Of a DNA stretch of 64,000 nucleotides, positions 1-12,684 are shown one piece after another. The notes below the pieces were generated by a model. The model was not told the origin of the DNA. It did no database searches and worked only from the letters and a program-made list of their open reading frames with translations. The stretch covers positions 277,524 through 341,523 of the forward strand of contig QANY01013855.1 in the NCBI GenBank assembly GCA_003255025.1, written 5' to 3'. Numbering within the stretch: position 1 is the first letter of the stretch; every line of letters starts with the position of its first letter. The stretch is from Datisca glomerata. Lineage: Eukaryota; Streptophyta; Magnoliopsida; Cucurbitales; Datiscaceae. The translations under genes were made by a program, and so were the position numbers.

Positions 1-2274
1 TTCAAAAAGCCTACACTTAGATTGGGAGTATTTGAATATTACCTATTCCATAATCGAAGAGTATAATTTATGTTATTTTTTTCATGAAAAACCAGATTAG
101 TTGAGGTTTGAATTCTGTATAAGTGAAAAAATCACTGAATCACTACTGATCTAAATAACCTTAGTCATAATTCAAAAGTATTTATTCATTCAACTGTAAT
201 TTCATATATAAGAGTGGATCAAATCATATATCAAATTTTATTTAATCAATTGATATATAAAGACTTAATTGATGAAAAAAAGTATTATAAAAATGTTGAA
301 CATCAATTCAATTAATAAATGGTTGAAAAATTATTTGAAGTGATTAAAAGGAGTCCGCAAACGGAGATAGAATCACGCGGGGAGTTTGTTAGAGTTTTCA
401 CATGAACCTCGAATCTACAGCTTTCCTTCCCTATAATTACAACAACTCTTTTTTCCTTAATTTTAGTTCCTTTTATTTTGTCCTTTTCTTCCTTTTATGG
501 CTACTTGACTTTCACCCCATTATTGCCATCACTACAAGAACTACATATTTATACGTATATATTACGTGTATGTTACGACATAACAACAATCCTATTGTAA
601 TTAGTATTATTTGTTTTCCGCGAACAAACAATTGGTTCAGTGAGAAAATTAATTTATTTCCTTGATAATGCCTAAGCTTTGAGTTCCCATAGGCGTTTGT
701 TGGGGGTCACATACTTTTGGTCAAGTTTCAAGGCCAATATGGGTACACTGGAATAACATATTTGTACCATCCATTTGCTTAACAAAAAAAATTACGTTAT
801 ATATTTTCCCGCTTATAAAAAATATATGTAAAAAAGACTTGCAACAATCAATGACAAGCCAGGTTGGCAAATATTGTTAACTCCTTAATTACACCAACAC
901 TCATGAATCTGTTCAAGTCATTTTATTTTTGTGAAATTTGTAACTTAAGAAAAGCCAATTTTGAAGTTTAATTTAATAATGAATTTGATGTACTTACCAC
1001 ATACTAAGGTCATTTTATGAAAAGTAATTCTAAATCAATCAAATTATTAATCAAATTTTAAGTGATTAAGTAATGTGTCATTTATTCATAGATTGTTTTG
1101 ATAAATCATGTTAATGAGTAAATAAAACTTTAATATAATGAATGATACACCATTTACTCACTTAAAACTTTTAAAATTATTTTCTTATATAAATTAAATT
1201 TGAAAAGTGATTCATAAATCTTAATTCCATTGGTAAAATAAAATGACCATGTGATGATAAAACGTTATTAAAACGACATCGAATATCTCTAGCTATCTTG
1301 GTAAGATACAGGTTTTGAGTAATAGCCGTTGTCATATCCTAAGTTTATACTTAAAGAAATGTTGTGCTAAATACAGATCTTTCCCGATATAGACATGTTA
1401 CTTTTATTAAATCATCTGCATCCTATCATCTAAATTTTTTAACTGACACTTTTGTTAAATGCTAAAAAATTGAGCGGTGCTAGAGGCAGTTGCACACGCG
1501 TCACGTGTGCAATCTCAATCGCTCACTAATTTAGATTTTAAGGTAAGACTCATCATACTGGACAGTTGAGATCATTGTGACTGCTAGATTAAGTTTGACG
1601 GAAAAATTTTATGGTACATGCATGGTATCGATATCAAAAAGTGATCTCATCTTTAAATCACAGCTTTAGTTGTGAGACTCGTGTGGGTGATCTACAAATG
1701 AGATCAATATTGGTATTGGCACCAAGCATGATCCTAAGTTGACGAGCTAGTAAGTACATTGATGAAATATAGTTGTACATCCATGTTGTTATGGATTTAA
1801 ACTACCTCACTCTCCTTTTCTATCTAGTTTTAATTAGTACTAATTAATTTTACATATATATTTTAGATCAAGTTTTAATAGCTTAAAAATTGACGGGTTT
1901 TTGCCAAAGGCGAAGCTGCGTGAAAAAATAGTTGTAAAACTTGATCAGTTTTATTCACATTATGCGATCGTTGGTTCGATTATTTAATATTGTCATAAAA
2001 ATGACTGATATTCAAGTAAAGTAAACTTAAAAATATAGAACAAAATAACCCATCTCTAAAAAAAAGAAGAAAGTGAAGAAAGAAAGACCCCCCCCCCCCC
2101 CCCCCACNNCCCCCCCCCCCCCTCCCAATGGTCATATTTGAATCCTCGTGTCCATACTACTCATTCTCTCTACTTTTTCTTTCTTTCTTTTCCTTCATAT
2201 CAACACAACACTCTACAAATCTATTTCAATTTCATGATAAAAAAACATTAAAACATCTTTGAGATTCATCTCAT
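1..2274. other. AT-rich intergenic region and PYL2 upstream sequence
   Basis: No convincing gene is seen on either strand. The one longer reading frame (402-665) is a low-complexity F/L/Y-rich translation of AT-rich DNA. The stretch holds a G-box-containing inverted repeat at 1491-1511, listed separately, and a poly-C tract with two N at about 2090-2122. The last 200 bases are pyrimidine-rich (TCTTTCTTTC-like), as is common around plant transcription starts, and probably include the 5' UTR of the PYL2-type gene. I could not place a TATA box confidently. Confidence 0.6.
1491..1511. promoter_or_regulatory. Inverted repeat with G-box/ABRE core upstream of ABA receptor
   Basis: Perfect 8-base arms TGCACACG and CGTGTGCA flank a 5-base spacer (CGTCA). 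The unit contains a CACGTG core (ACGTG is the ABRE core bound by bZIP factors of the ABF/AREB class) next to CACGCG, which resembles a CE3 coupling element. It lies about 760 bases upstream of the PYL2-type start codon. The sequence itself is directly visible; a role in ABA feedback on the receptor gene is inference. Confidence 0.45.
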
Positions 2275-2853
2275 ATGGCAATGACACCAATCAGCCATCC
2301 TCCTCCTCCTCTTCAAGGTCTAACAGAAGATGAATTTTCTGAGCTTCAACCTCTTATCCAAACCTACCACAAATTCCAATCTTCTCCCAACACTTGCACT
2401 TCCTTAATCACCCAACGCATTGACGCTCCTGCCCATGCCGTTTGGCCCTTTATCCGCTCATTTGACAACCCACAAAGGTACAAACACTTCATCAAAAGTT
2501 GCATCATGAAGGGCGATGGTGGCGTCGGTAGTATCCGAGAAGTCACAGTCGTTTCGGGCCTTCCGGCATCTACGAGCACAGAGCGGTTGGAGATTTTGGA
2601 CGACCAGAGACATATTTTGAGCTTTAGGGTCGTCGGAGGTGAGCATAGACTAAACAACTATCAGTCAGTTACTTCAGTCAATGAGTTTAACAAACAAGGA
2701 AAGGTTTATACCATTGTTTTAGAGTCTTATATTGTTGACATACCGGACGGCAATACCGGTGAAGATACGAAAATGTTCGTAGATACTGTTGTCAAGTTAA
2801 ACCTCCAGAAGCTTGCTGTACTAGCAACTTCATCTACCCATGGAAACGAGTGA
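2275..2853 (+). CDS. PYL2: PYL2-type abscisic acid receptor (PYR/PYL/RCAR)
   Basis: Cytosolic/nuclear START-fold ABA receptor that inhibits clade A PP2C phosphatases when ABA is bound. The 192-residue intronless reading frame matches the usual length of the family. Visible family features are the ABA-carboxylate lysine in HFIKSC (K74), the gate loop SGLPA (94-98), the latch HRL (124-126) and a recoil-helix stretch KMFVDTVVKLNLQKL near 166-180. The N-terminal TYHKF...TCTSLITQRI region and VTSVNEF after the latch resemble PYL2/PYL3 (the dimeric subgroup) more than PYL4-6 or PYL7-9. The start is the first ATG, 7 bases after TCATCTC. No disruption is seen and the gene looks functional. The assignment to PYL2 rather than PYL3 or PYL1 is from memory of the family and would need a tree. 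Confidence 0.93.
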   Translation: MAMTPISHPPPPLQGLTEDEFSELQPLIQTYHKFQSSPNTCTSLITQRIDAPAHAVWPFIRSFDNPQRYKHFIKSCIMKGDGGVGSIREVTVVSGLPASTSTERLEILDDQRHILSFRVVGGEHRLNNYQSVTSVNEFNKQGKVYTIVLESYIVDIPDGNTGEDTKMFVDTVVKLNLQKLAVLATSSTHGNE

Positions 2854-3613
2854 TATGCCTCCACTGGTATTGCATGTGTGTGAGATTGGAGTTGTATTAG
2901 TGGGGTTAGTTTGATTTTCTTTATTCTAAATTAATTTAGGTATTTTGATGAGATTTAATTTTTAGTGGGAGAGATTTCAGTTGAAATTATTGCAAACTGA
3001 AATCATATTCTTCAGCTCAAATAAACAAATCGAGATTTGCTATAATAGTAAGATGTAATCTATAGGTTTACTGTTTTGAGGAAGCTGGGAAATCTAATTA
3101 ATAATATTTTCAATTATTCTATATCATTTTTACAACAAGACAGCCATATGTAGTCTGTTTTTTTTCCCTACTCTAGTTGCTACCTCTATTAGTTTTATGC
3201 TTTATATGATATTTGAGTAATACAAAAAATGAAATTCAAGGCAACTAGCTTTAACAAATGTAAATTAAGATTAATTCATGAAATCAAGGCTGACTCAAGT
3301 ATTTGTGAATGTGTCATATTTTCTGTCGTTTCAATATATAAACCAAAAGCTCGAGTTTATGTAAGAAGTTGTAGACTATATGTACATACATTACCTCTTG
3401 TAAATATCATTTACCAAACTAAATATATATCTCTACTCAGAATGAGTACATGCTACAAGTTATATTGAAGGTTGAAATTTATCGGTGTCATGCTAGGAAA
3501 AAAAAAAAGATTTCTGCTACCCAAAAGTTATATTTTCTTTTGGGTTCCAAAAAACAATATATTAATCAGATGTCTCAGTTTTTTTGTACTACGTAAGTAG
3601 GTTAACCTATTCA

Positions 3614-3670
3614 GAGAGAGGGAGGGAGAGAGAGAGAGAGGGAGGGAGGGAGGGGGAGAGAGGGAGNGTA
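3614..3670. repeat. (GA)n/(GGGA)n microsatellite
   Basis: An uninterrupted purine tract of GAGAGA and GGGAGG units, containing one N at 3667. No coding meaning. Confidence 0.9.
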
Positions 3671-3890
3671 CATGAGCCAACAACTTTTCTTGTAATTGTG
3701 GCTTAAATGTAAAGCCAAAGGGAAAGGACGAATAATGTATATCATATTTGACCACTCGTGAGCAACATAGGGAACATGTGAGCATGAAACCTTTTCAATA
3801 TCTGAGATGTAAGCCCACCTCTCTTGAGTCTCATATGCGAACTAAAGTTTTCTAAGATACTATAAACGATAAAAAAAGCCAATAACTTCT

Positions 3891-3956
3891 ATATCATCTC
3901 TTCTTGGGAAATATATCATCTCTTCTTGGGAAATATATCATCTCTTCTTGGGAAAT
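3891..3956. repeat. Three exact tandem copies of a 22-bp unit
   Basis: The unit ATATCATCTCTTCTTGGGAA plus AT occurs at 3891-3912, 3913-3934 and 3935-3956 without visible change, pointing to a recent slippage or duplication. Confidence 0.9.
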
Positions 3957-4586
3957 GCATTAAACATATTTTATGACTTTCTTTCGTTTTCTTGTGTAGA
4001 TATATCTACCTTTGATGACATAACGAGTTTGTGCGTTCTTTTTTCAATTACTAGACTACATAACGATTATAGTATGATGAGTCTACAACCTCTTAGTGAA
4101 AGTTTAAACATTAGACACTACATAACACCCGGAATCCAGCTCTTCTTGAAAATGAAAACCTCTACATGACCATTTGGGCTAAGAGTTTTGGTCCGTGTAA
4201 GACATCACATATGTTAGCCTCTAAGAAAACAAATGCATACACAAATTATAATATCATACTTGTCATTGCTAAGTAAATATCCTCCTATAAACATCACAGT
4301 TAAACTCTTTCATTCAATTAACCTTTATGATTACATATAAAAGATTTACCCACTTTTCTTTCTTTTTTCTTTTCCCTTCCTTTATTTACAAATTCAAAGT
4401 TTTATTACATTTATTACATAGGATCAATCATGAGAAATTACAGGAAAAAAACAAACTAAAAAAATACGTCTCCCCCGATTTTCTTCATGATCTTTCAGAC
4501 TTGGAAGATAGTCTTGTTTTTATAGGTTTCAACTTCAAGCTCATACTCTCAGGTTAAAGAAGCTGTGGAGAAATGAAAGAGGGGTT

Positions 4587-5089
4587 TGTTAAATTCAAAA
4601 TCGTTTCGGTATAAATCGCATCTCAATAAAACCCAAGATCTCATACTGAACACATCAAGAATCAAACCAATTATAGAGCGGAAGCGTACCTGAATTCATG
4701 ACGATAGATTGCTATTTAGAGCCGAGCGGATGGCCTTCCAGATCTACACGATTCTATATCCGAGAGTCCTCTTTGATAAAGTCTGTTAGTTTTCTTTCTA
4801 ACGATGAGATATTAGGGAGAATACAATTGTTTACCGTTATCGTGTGACCTGAGGACCATAATCACTTATAGATAATTCATCTTTTAGTATTTCTATTTTA
4901 GCCCATCATAAAAATAGAAATTATCTAAAAGTCTCTACACATTAAAGGGTCCACAACTTATCAGATACATTAAAATCACAATTATCCAAACCTTAGTAGA
5001 TCCTTTTTAATTGGGTTTAACTTTATTTGACAGTCTGCAACACATAATTATTTTACACATAAGTCCAATGTTGGATTAAGAATCCAACA
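4587..5089 (-). repeat. 3' LTR of Copia-1
   Basis: 503 bp, starting TGTTGGATTCTTAATCC and ending TTTAACA on the minus strand. It aligns with 10504-10814 over its first ~310 bases with frequent substitutions. The remaining ~190 bases (4587-4775) have no partner at the 5' end, because that part of the 5' LTR has been replaced or deleted. Confidence 0.82.
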
Positions 5090-5403
5090 ATCTCCCACTT
5101 AGACTATGTGTTAAACCTTATAATTATGTTTTGCCAAAAATAACTGAACGCGTTCAAGTTTGCTGTCATTACCGAAATGTATCTATAACCAATCTGGTCT
5201 ATCAATCATACCGACATAGGATCAAAGTGGCATCTGTTACATCAATCGTAACTCAACTCATCAATGGTCACGTATATCAATACAACTGAATGGCATGGAT
5301 TATGATGTGAATGTGTAGCATAAAAATTTCATGTAATGTGATCTTAACATACCTATTTCCATCTAGTCCTCTGTAAACCTTAGTGAGATCAAACCATACA
5401 TAA

Positions 5404-8400
5404 TCAGAGTGTGAATACCGAAAATTTTATTTCTACAGAAAATAACCTTAAAATATCCATAAACCAAAATGACTGAAAAATATGTCTATATGAAAAAGAG
5501 CATCTAAAAATAAAATACAAACCCCCGCTAGAACTGAATAGCCTCAACTGATATGACACACGTGTGAGCAGTGTGCTCATGAACACATTGGATGGCAATC
5601 CTTTAGTAAGCGGATCCGCAATCATGGAGTTTGTTCTGATGTGCTCTATAGATAAATGTCCACTCTGAACTATTTCTTTAACAACCAGGAACTTGATGTT
5701 AATGGACTCTAACTTTGTCGAGCTCATGTTGTTATTAGAATAAATAACTGCTGATTTATTGTCATAAAATATCTTTAGTGGTCTCTGAATACTGTCCATT
5801 ATGCGCAGTCTCGTGATAAAATTTCACAATCATATTACGTGATTGGATGCCTCATAACATGCTATGAACTATACTGCCATGGTAGAAGGGGCTATAAGAG
5901 ACTGTTTAACACTCTTCCAGGAGACAACACCTCCAGTAAGCAGAAAAATATAGCCCGACGTAGATTTCATACTATCTTAGCATCCAACAAAATCAGAGTC
6001 ATTATATCCAACAATCTCAATCTCATTCAACCTCTGGATGTAATCTTTCTCCGTAAGTACCGCAAGACCCGTTTAGCTGCTTTCCAATGGTCTATTCCTG
6101 AATTGCTTAAGTATCTTCCTAACATCCCAGCCACGTACACAATATCAGGACGTGTACAAACTTGAGTATACATTAGACTCCCCACTACCGATGCATAGGG
6201 AATCTTCTGTATTTCCTTTTCCTCAAAATCATTTTTAGGGTACTGATTGAGACCAAACTTATCTCCCTTAGTTACAGGAGTATCACCTGATTTACAGTCT
6301 TGCATGTCATATCTTTTAAGGACCTTTTCAATATAGCTCTTTTGTGATAATCCTAGAAGATCCTGAGAATGATCTCGGGGTATTTAGATTCCCAATACAA
6401 AAGAGGTTTCACCAAGATCTTTCATCTCAAAATTCTTAGCTAGAAATCTCTTGGTGTCGTGCAATTGGCCTATATCGTTGCTAGCAAGCAAAATGTCATC
6501 CACATATAAAACCAGAAAAATATGCTTGCTCCCACAAAACTTATGGTATATACAATCATCGACTAAATTCATCTCAAAATCGAACGAGATGATCACTTGA
6601 TGAAACTTAAAATACCATTGTTGAGATGCCTACTTGAGTCCATAGATGGATTTCTTATGTTTGCAAACCATATTCTTTGGGTCTCCCGACACAAAGTTTT
6701 CTGGTTGCACAATATAGATCATCTCTTCAATGTCACCATTGAGAAACGTTGTCTTTACATCCATCTGATGCTGCTCAAGATTTAAATGCGCCACCAATGC
6801 TATTATAATCCTGAAAGACTCTTTCGTAGAAACCAGAGAGAAAGTCTCTTTATAGTCAAGACCTTCTTTCTGTGTAAAGCCCTTTGCGACAAGACAAGCC
6901 TTGTATCTTTCCACATTACCTTTTGAATCTCTCTTGGTCTTAAAATCCATTTGCAACCAATATGTTTCACACCTTCTGGTAATGGATCAAGATTCCACGT
7001 GTCATTGTCCTTCATGTGCTTAATTTCATCATTCATGGAATCGATCCACTTTTGAGAGTTAGAGCTTTCCATGGCTTGACGGAAGTTGATCGGATCATCT
7101 TCCATCACACCAATGTCAACCTCATACTCTTGGAGAAATACAATGTAATCATTTGGCACTGCACTTCTTCTCTCTCTAGTGGATCTTCTTAATGGCATAG
7201 GTTCTTGAGGTGCTAGAGTTTGTTCTTCCGGAACAATCTCTTGAATGGGAGGTTCTCCGATATTGTCTTGATGTGTTGTGTCATGAGCAATGTCGGGGAC
7301 ACAGTCCTAATCAATGCTAATGACACATGTGAGAATATCAACATATTCCTCCTGAAGAACAAAATCCCTAACCGTATGTCCCCCCGCAAACTCGACATCC
7401 TCAAAGAAACGAGCGTTTCCCGTCTCAAAAATTGATTTTGTTGTGGGATCATAAAACTTGTACCTCCTGGATTTTTTAGAGTATCCACAAAATAATAACT
7501 CACTGTCCGTAAGTCCAATTTCTTTTCATTAGACTTATATGGCCTTGCCTCAGCTGGACATCGCCAAACGTGCAAATGCCTTAGACTAGGTTTCTTACCG
7601 GTCCAAAACTCATATGGGGTTTTGACAGTCGCTTTAGTTGGAACTCTGTTAAGGACATATGTTGTAGCCTTAAGTGCTTCACCCTAGAATGATTCTGGTA
7701 AGGTCAAATGACTAATCATACTCTTGACCATGTCCTTAAGCATTCTGTTTCGTCTTTCAGCAACACCATTGATAGTGGGCGAACCCGGCATAGTGTACTA
7801 TGGGATGATATCGCATTCTTCTAGGAATTTAGCAAACGGTCTTGGACGTTGTTCACCTGAACTATCATATTTTCCATAGTACTCGCTACCACAGTCAGAT
7901 CTGACGCTCTTAATCCTTTTATTGAGTTGATTCTCAATTTCAGCCTAAATTTTTTTGAACATGTTCAATGATTGTGACTTTTCATGAATGAGATATATGT
8001 AGCCATATCTGAAATAATCGTCTATGAATGTTATAAAATACTGTTGACCATTCCAAGCCACTGAAGAGAATGACTCACAAATATCTGTATGAATAAGTTC
8101 TAAGACGTCCTAAGTCCTGTTGGCTTCAAATCTCCTTTTATCGGTTTGTTTTCTCTTTATGCAATTAACACAAACGTCAAAATTTGTGAAATCTAAGGGA
8201 TCGAGAATTTTTTCTCACACCAGTCTCTCTATTCTCCGTCTGGAGATGCGACCTAATCTCTTATGCCATAATGTACATGAATTCTCACCGGTTAATTTTT
8301 GTTTAGTACCTCGTGTACTTAATTGCATGGATTCTTTAAATGAATCAATTTTTTGAAGTAAATAAAGATTATCATATTCTAATAAAAAACCAGAACTAAC

Positions 8401-9600
8401 TGAAATTGAATCACGAAACAAACCAAATTTTTCATTTCCAAAAGAACAACCATAACCAGCTTTGTCTAAAACAGAAATAGAAATAAAATTCCGTCTAAAG
8501 GACGGTACAATAAAAATTTCATCAAGATTCAAATAATGTCCAGTTTTTAATAATAATCTAAATTTTTCTATTGCTTCAACCTCAACTGTCTTGCCATCGC
8601 CCATGTAGATGAATCTTTCAGCATTATTTGGCTTTCGGCAATTCAGGCAACCCTGCATAGACACACTGATGTTAGTTGTTGCACCATAATCTATCCACCA
8701 TGTGTGTCTAGGAACCGAACTTACATTAACCTTAGAACAAACCAAATTATGAAGCATACATTTCTTAGCATGCCAAGCATGATAGTTGGTGCATTGCTTA
8801 TTCATATGCCCTTCATCTCCATAGAAGAAACAACCATTACCTTCTGAGTTTATCAGTTTCTTTTGTTGTTTCTTATGCGGTGTTGTATCCGCAGCTTCCT
8901 TATCATTTTTTATTTTCTTTCCCTTGCCCTTATCCTTAGAGGTAGAGGCCAGGTAAGCACTTTCTGTCTTATCACGTTTCACTTTTTCCTCTTCCTGAAC
9001 ACAGTGTGAGATGAGCTCATTTAGAGACCAAGTCTCTTTCTGACAATTATAGCTCACCTTAAACTGGTTAAACTATGCCGGAAGGGATATCAAAACAAGA
9101 TACACAAGCAAGTCCTTAGAGAGTTCAAGTCTCAGTGCTTCTAAACTTGAAACAATGTGAGACATTTCCATACTGTATTCCCTGATATTATCTTTATCTT
9201 TATACCTCTTTGAAATTAAGTCCGATAAGAGCATACCAATTTTTGCTTCTTCGTTCTTGACAAATCTCTTTTCAATGTCGGCAAGAAAATCCTTAACTGT
9301 AGTTATCTTTTCTGATATAGTGCCCCTGAATGCTTCTGGAATGGCCTTCTTCATGATCAGCATACACATGCGATTTGATCTCTCCCACATTTTCATCTCC
9401 CTCTTATCATCAGAGGTACTCTTATCCGTAAGAGGTGCAGGAGAATCAGTCCTTAACGTAAAATCGAGATCTATGACTCCAAGAACGATCAAGATATTAT
9501 CTTTCCAGGACTTGAAGTTCAAGTCATTTAGAACTGGAATTGAATTGATGTTGGTCGTGATACTAGCAGGAGTAATAGCTGAACAAAGAACAATAAATAA
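5404..9600 (-). pseudogene. Copia-1 gag-pol, disrupted
   Basis: Read on the minus strand, in order: a gag piece beginning NFKSWKDNILIVLGVIDLDF (near 9520); a CCHC knuckle near 8820 reading CFFYGDEGHMNKQC, where the second Cys has become Tyr; a protease site WWIDYGATT near 8690, where the usual D-S-G is D-Y-G; the GAG-pre-integrase segment LWHKRLGRISRRR (8260); an integrase core at about 7700-8100 with SVRSDCGSEYYGKY and INGVAERRNRM; RT with an intact LYVDDILLASND (about 6510); and RNase H with DNKSAVIYSNN (5750) and DPLTKGLPS. The frame changes several times. The altered protease and knuckle residues mean that no functional polyprotein remains. Confidence 0.88.
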
Positions 9601-10503
9601 ATTAAGCTCACATAAATTTCAATAATAATAATAATTCAAACAATAGTAACAAATAACCCATCTTAAGACACCGAGCACTCCATTAATATTATGACTTTGG
9701 CAAAAAAAAATTAAATTGTAAGTGATGTCTTGGTGTAGTAATCAAACACTGATGATAAATAACATGTCAAACAAAAAATCTTCCTTTGGGCCAATTTATT
9801 GTTCACATGTAAAACCGAATAATCATTACATATTTATTACCGCATAAGTACATGTAATTCTGTCAAATAATTATCTTCTTTTGGGCCGATAAATATTCAC
9901 ATAAGTTACACGTACACATAACCTTTTATATTTCAAGACAAATCAAATTCCACAAGAGAGGTCACTTTAACGACATATTGCTTCAACTAATTCATCTTAA
10001 TATATATATATATATATATAACATGCTATTATTCAAATTTCAAATTGTACCGAATTTAGACGTTAAATTAATTGATAAAGAAATAATTTTACGATCCTTT
10101 GAAATTGTTTTGAAATTTTTTTAGCAAAAAAATTGAAAATAATCAAAACAATCCATTTGAATCCTAAAAAAAATTGAAATTATTTTAACCCAAAAAACCA
10201 AAAATAATCAAAACACTCTATTTTGAAAGTTTTAAAATTAAAAAAATTAATTTTACGATCTTTAAACAAATTAATTTAAAAATTAATATATAAAATTAAT
10301 CATAAATTAATTTTAATAAAATAATTAAAAAATTTAACTCAAAACAAATAGAATAAGTGTGATGGCTTAGATTTCTCAACCCTCCCAAAATTGGTTGTGG
10401 GCTAACCTTCCTCAATGGTTGTGGGCTTCACCACACCCTATCCCTAAAGACTGTGGGCTGGCCCACCATTTTTCTTTAATGGATGTGGGCGAAGTCATTG
10501 ATA
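9601..10503 (-). other. Copia-1 leader region with rearranged LTR/leader junction
   Basis: AT-rich leader between the 5' LTR and gag. It contains a TA microsatellite (about 10000-10020) and, at 10390-10490, five irregular copies of a GTGGGC motif. No initiator-Met primer binding site (GCTCTGATACCA on the plus strand) is visible next to the LTR remnant. This agrees with loss of the LTR 3' end and primer site. Confidence 0.55.
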
Positions 10504-10814
10504 AAGTCTCTCAGTTTTCTCTATAACAATGATATATTAGGGTGAATAGAATGATTTTCCGTTATCGTGTGACATGTGGACCATAATCACTTATAGATAA
10601 TTTATCTTTTATTATTTTTATTTTAAGTCATCATAAAAATAGAAATTACCCTAAAATCTGTACACATTAAAAGGTTAACAACCTATCAAGTATATTAAAA
10701 CCTCAATTACCCAAACCTTAGTAGATCACTTTTAATTGAATTTAACTTTATTTGACAGTTTACAACACATAATTATTTTACACATAAGTATAATGTTGGA
10801 TTAAGGATCCAACA
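10504..10814 (-). repeat. Partial 5' LTR of Copia-1
   Basis: Minus strand starts TGTTGGATCC at 10814. It matches the 3' LTR down to the GATAAAGTCT sequence (10504 versus 4776), after which similarity stops abruptly. Confidence 0.85.
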
Positions 10815-12343
10815 TGATTGTCAAGAAGGCTTCTAGGGCTGACAATTACGTGAGCTTGCCTGTAAAGGCCACTCCATTTGATATCAACATCTCATGAGGC
10901 TGCTCCTCTGTACCCATTGATCCGCACGCCTGCACCTGTACATCGGCCCACACAGTTTTGCAACAAAACTACTTCCAGATGCATGCAAACGTAGTCGAGA
11001 CAAGTAATAGAAACAGAAATTGCAATAAATGACAGGTTTAAGTGATCTGTTAAAAAAAACGACCCAAAATTTTGGTAATCGCAAAAATGGCTGATTTCTC
11101 ATTTTACAAGTTATTTATTACTACAAGTAAATATTCTACTACCGCTGTGCAGGTGACGTTCGGAACTTAGTTAACAAGTTATCTATTCTAATGGTAAATG
11201 CATTATATATTCTTAGTTCATGGATTACTACTAAGTACTAATCATCTCAAAAAGGTTAACAATACAACAAAACGTATAATCAAACAACAAAAAAGAAGTA
11301 AATAAACTATTTACAACGACCATACTTGCCATTATTATTTTTTGCAGCCTTTTTCCAGAAACCTGAATTATTTTCGGCCATTTTTGCAGTAATCCCAAAA
11401 AAATAGACATCTGCTATGTACCTCAACTAGGCACTGTATCGTCTATCTAATTTCGAGGTCATGTGGAGAGCCTCAAAGCGAAATGGAGAACTGTCCCCAA
11501 CAAATATTAATGAACGGCATTGGAGTCTTCTCAAACCTTCCGTGATATCGGGTCGCCTTCAAAACATCAAAATTAAGGTTCATGTCAGATCGATCATGTG
11601 CATACGCACAAATATGGTGAGAGTGAAACATATAGGTGCTAACCATGAGAGAGGTGGATACCCACGGACCATAAACCAACAAATACAGATAAAATTCACT
11701 ACATCTTCAAGGACACTTGTTGCCAAGAGTAAAGAGTCGCTCTAACTGCAGTTTAATTTTCTACGAAATCAGGGACTGCAATCAATTAGAAGACCCTTGT
11801 TTTCCTCCTGCTGTCCTAACCAACCTCATGTTAGTTGAAACGAAAAGAAGTACGTTAGAGATAGGCTTTACCCATTAATCGTTTCGAGAAACCTCCAGCC
11901 ATTTGTACTCTGCCTTTTATCAAGTGACTGTTGAACGAGAAAAATATACATCAACAGAAATCAAAAGCCTTTTCTCTGTTCCTCTCATAGTAAATACAGA
12001 AGCAAGATAAGGGAGAAGAAGGAACTACCGAAAATCAAGTTATGTGAAGAAGAGTTTTAAAACTTTGACTACTATGCAAAACCGCGTAAGTATAAGCTCA
12101 TAGAGAAAAGAAGGGAAAAGAAAACATTTCTGACTAGTTCTGAGGCAAACAGATGAATAAATACCAACCATCCACCATGTGTAATGCATGCTCAAACTTT
12201 AGAATCAAAAGTTTTTTGCAATAACACTGTACCAATGCAGTATTTTTCAAGAACTTCCAACATGCTAACCTGCAGCCAATACCAACAGAAACTAACTTTT
12301 ACAAGAAATCACGTTGAAAACCAATGAGGCCCAGGAAAAAGGT

Positions 12344-12641
12344 TGTTAATATTTAAATGTTTTATTTCATATTTATTAATATTCATTGAAAGTTCTAATT
12401 GTTGGTGGGTTAGATCGAGTCTTTAAGAATTTGTTATTTGATTTGTAGTTGAGAAAGTGTCTTAGTTGTGATGTTATTTTATAGGAGTCGTGGTTAGTAT
12501 GTTCTGATGTAAAACCTATTTATAGGCCCTTCTTTTTTATCAAAAGTAAAAAACAAAAACTTTCCCTTTCAACACATTTCTATTGTTTTTTTTCTTCACT
12601 TTGTATAAGTGCTCTTTTTGTTTTTTCTCTACTTTGTATTA
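12344..12641 (+). repeat. 5' LTR of Copia-2
   Basis: Starts TGTTAATATTTAA and ends TGTATTA, where the 3' LTR keeps the canonical CA end (TGTATCA). By eye it differs from the 3' LTR at roughly 15-20 positions in the first ~190 aligned bases, so the insertion is not recent. Confidence 0.92.
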
Positions 12642-12642
12642 G

Positions 12643-12654
12643 TGGTATCAGAGC
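12643..12654 (+). promoter_or_regulatory. Primer binding site, initiator tRNA-Met
   Basis: TGGTATCAGAGC, the sequence complementary to the 3' end of plant initiator tRNA-Met, one base after the 5' LTR. Confidence 0.95.
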
Positions 12655-12684
12655 AGGTTTCAGGGAGGAAAAAAAGTGAACTTG

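Larger units (their letters stand above)
2854..4484. other. Intergenic region between PYL2 and the NDL pseudogene
   Basis: The first 200-300 bases are probably the PYL2 3' UTR (AT-rich, with AATAAA-like TCAAATAAAC near 3018). No further gene is seen. There is a GA-rich microsatellite with one N at about 3614-3670 and a triplicated 22-bp unit at 3891-3956. The short reading frames here are AT-rich and lack recognisable domains. Confidence 0.5.
4587..10814 (-). mobile_element. Copia-1: Ty1/copia retrotransposon, degenerate
   Basis: 6.2-kb element on the minus strand, so its 5' LTR is at the high-coordinate end. LTRs start TGTTGGAT. The 3' LTR is 4587-5089 and the recognisable 5' LTR part is 10504-10814. 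A polypurine tract (AAGTGGGAGAT, minus strand) abuts the 3' LTR at 5100-5090. The order gag, protease, integrase, RT, RNase H is copia-type. Host flanks on the minus strand are AATCA (10819-10815) and AACCC (4586-4582), a plausible but diverged 5-bp target duplication. The insertion point is the last exon of the NDL relic. Many stops and frameshifts make it inactive. Confidence 0.9.

Noticed and set aside
402..665. 87-codon open frame
   Set aside because: Low-complexity F/Y/L/N translation of AT-rich intergenic DNA; no motif or context.
5839..6165. Plus-strand 108-codon frame
   Set aside because: Antisense shadow of the Copia-1 RT/RNase H region.
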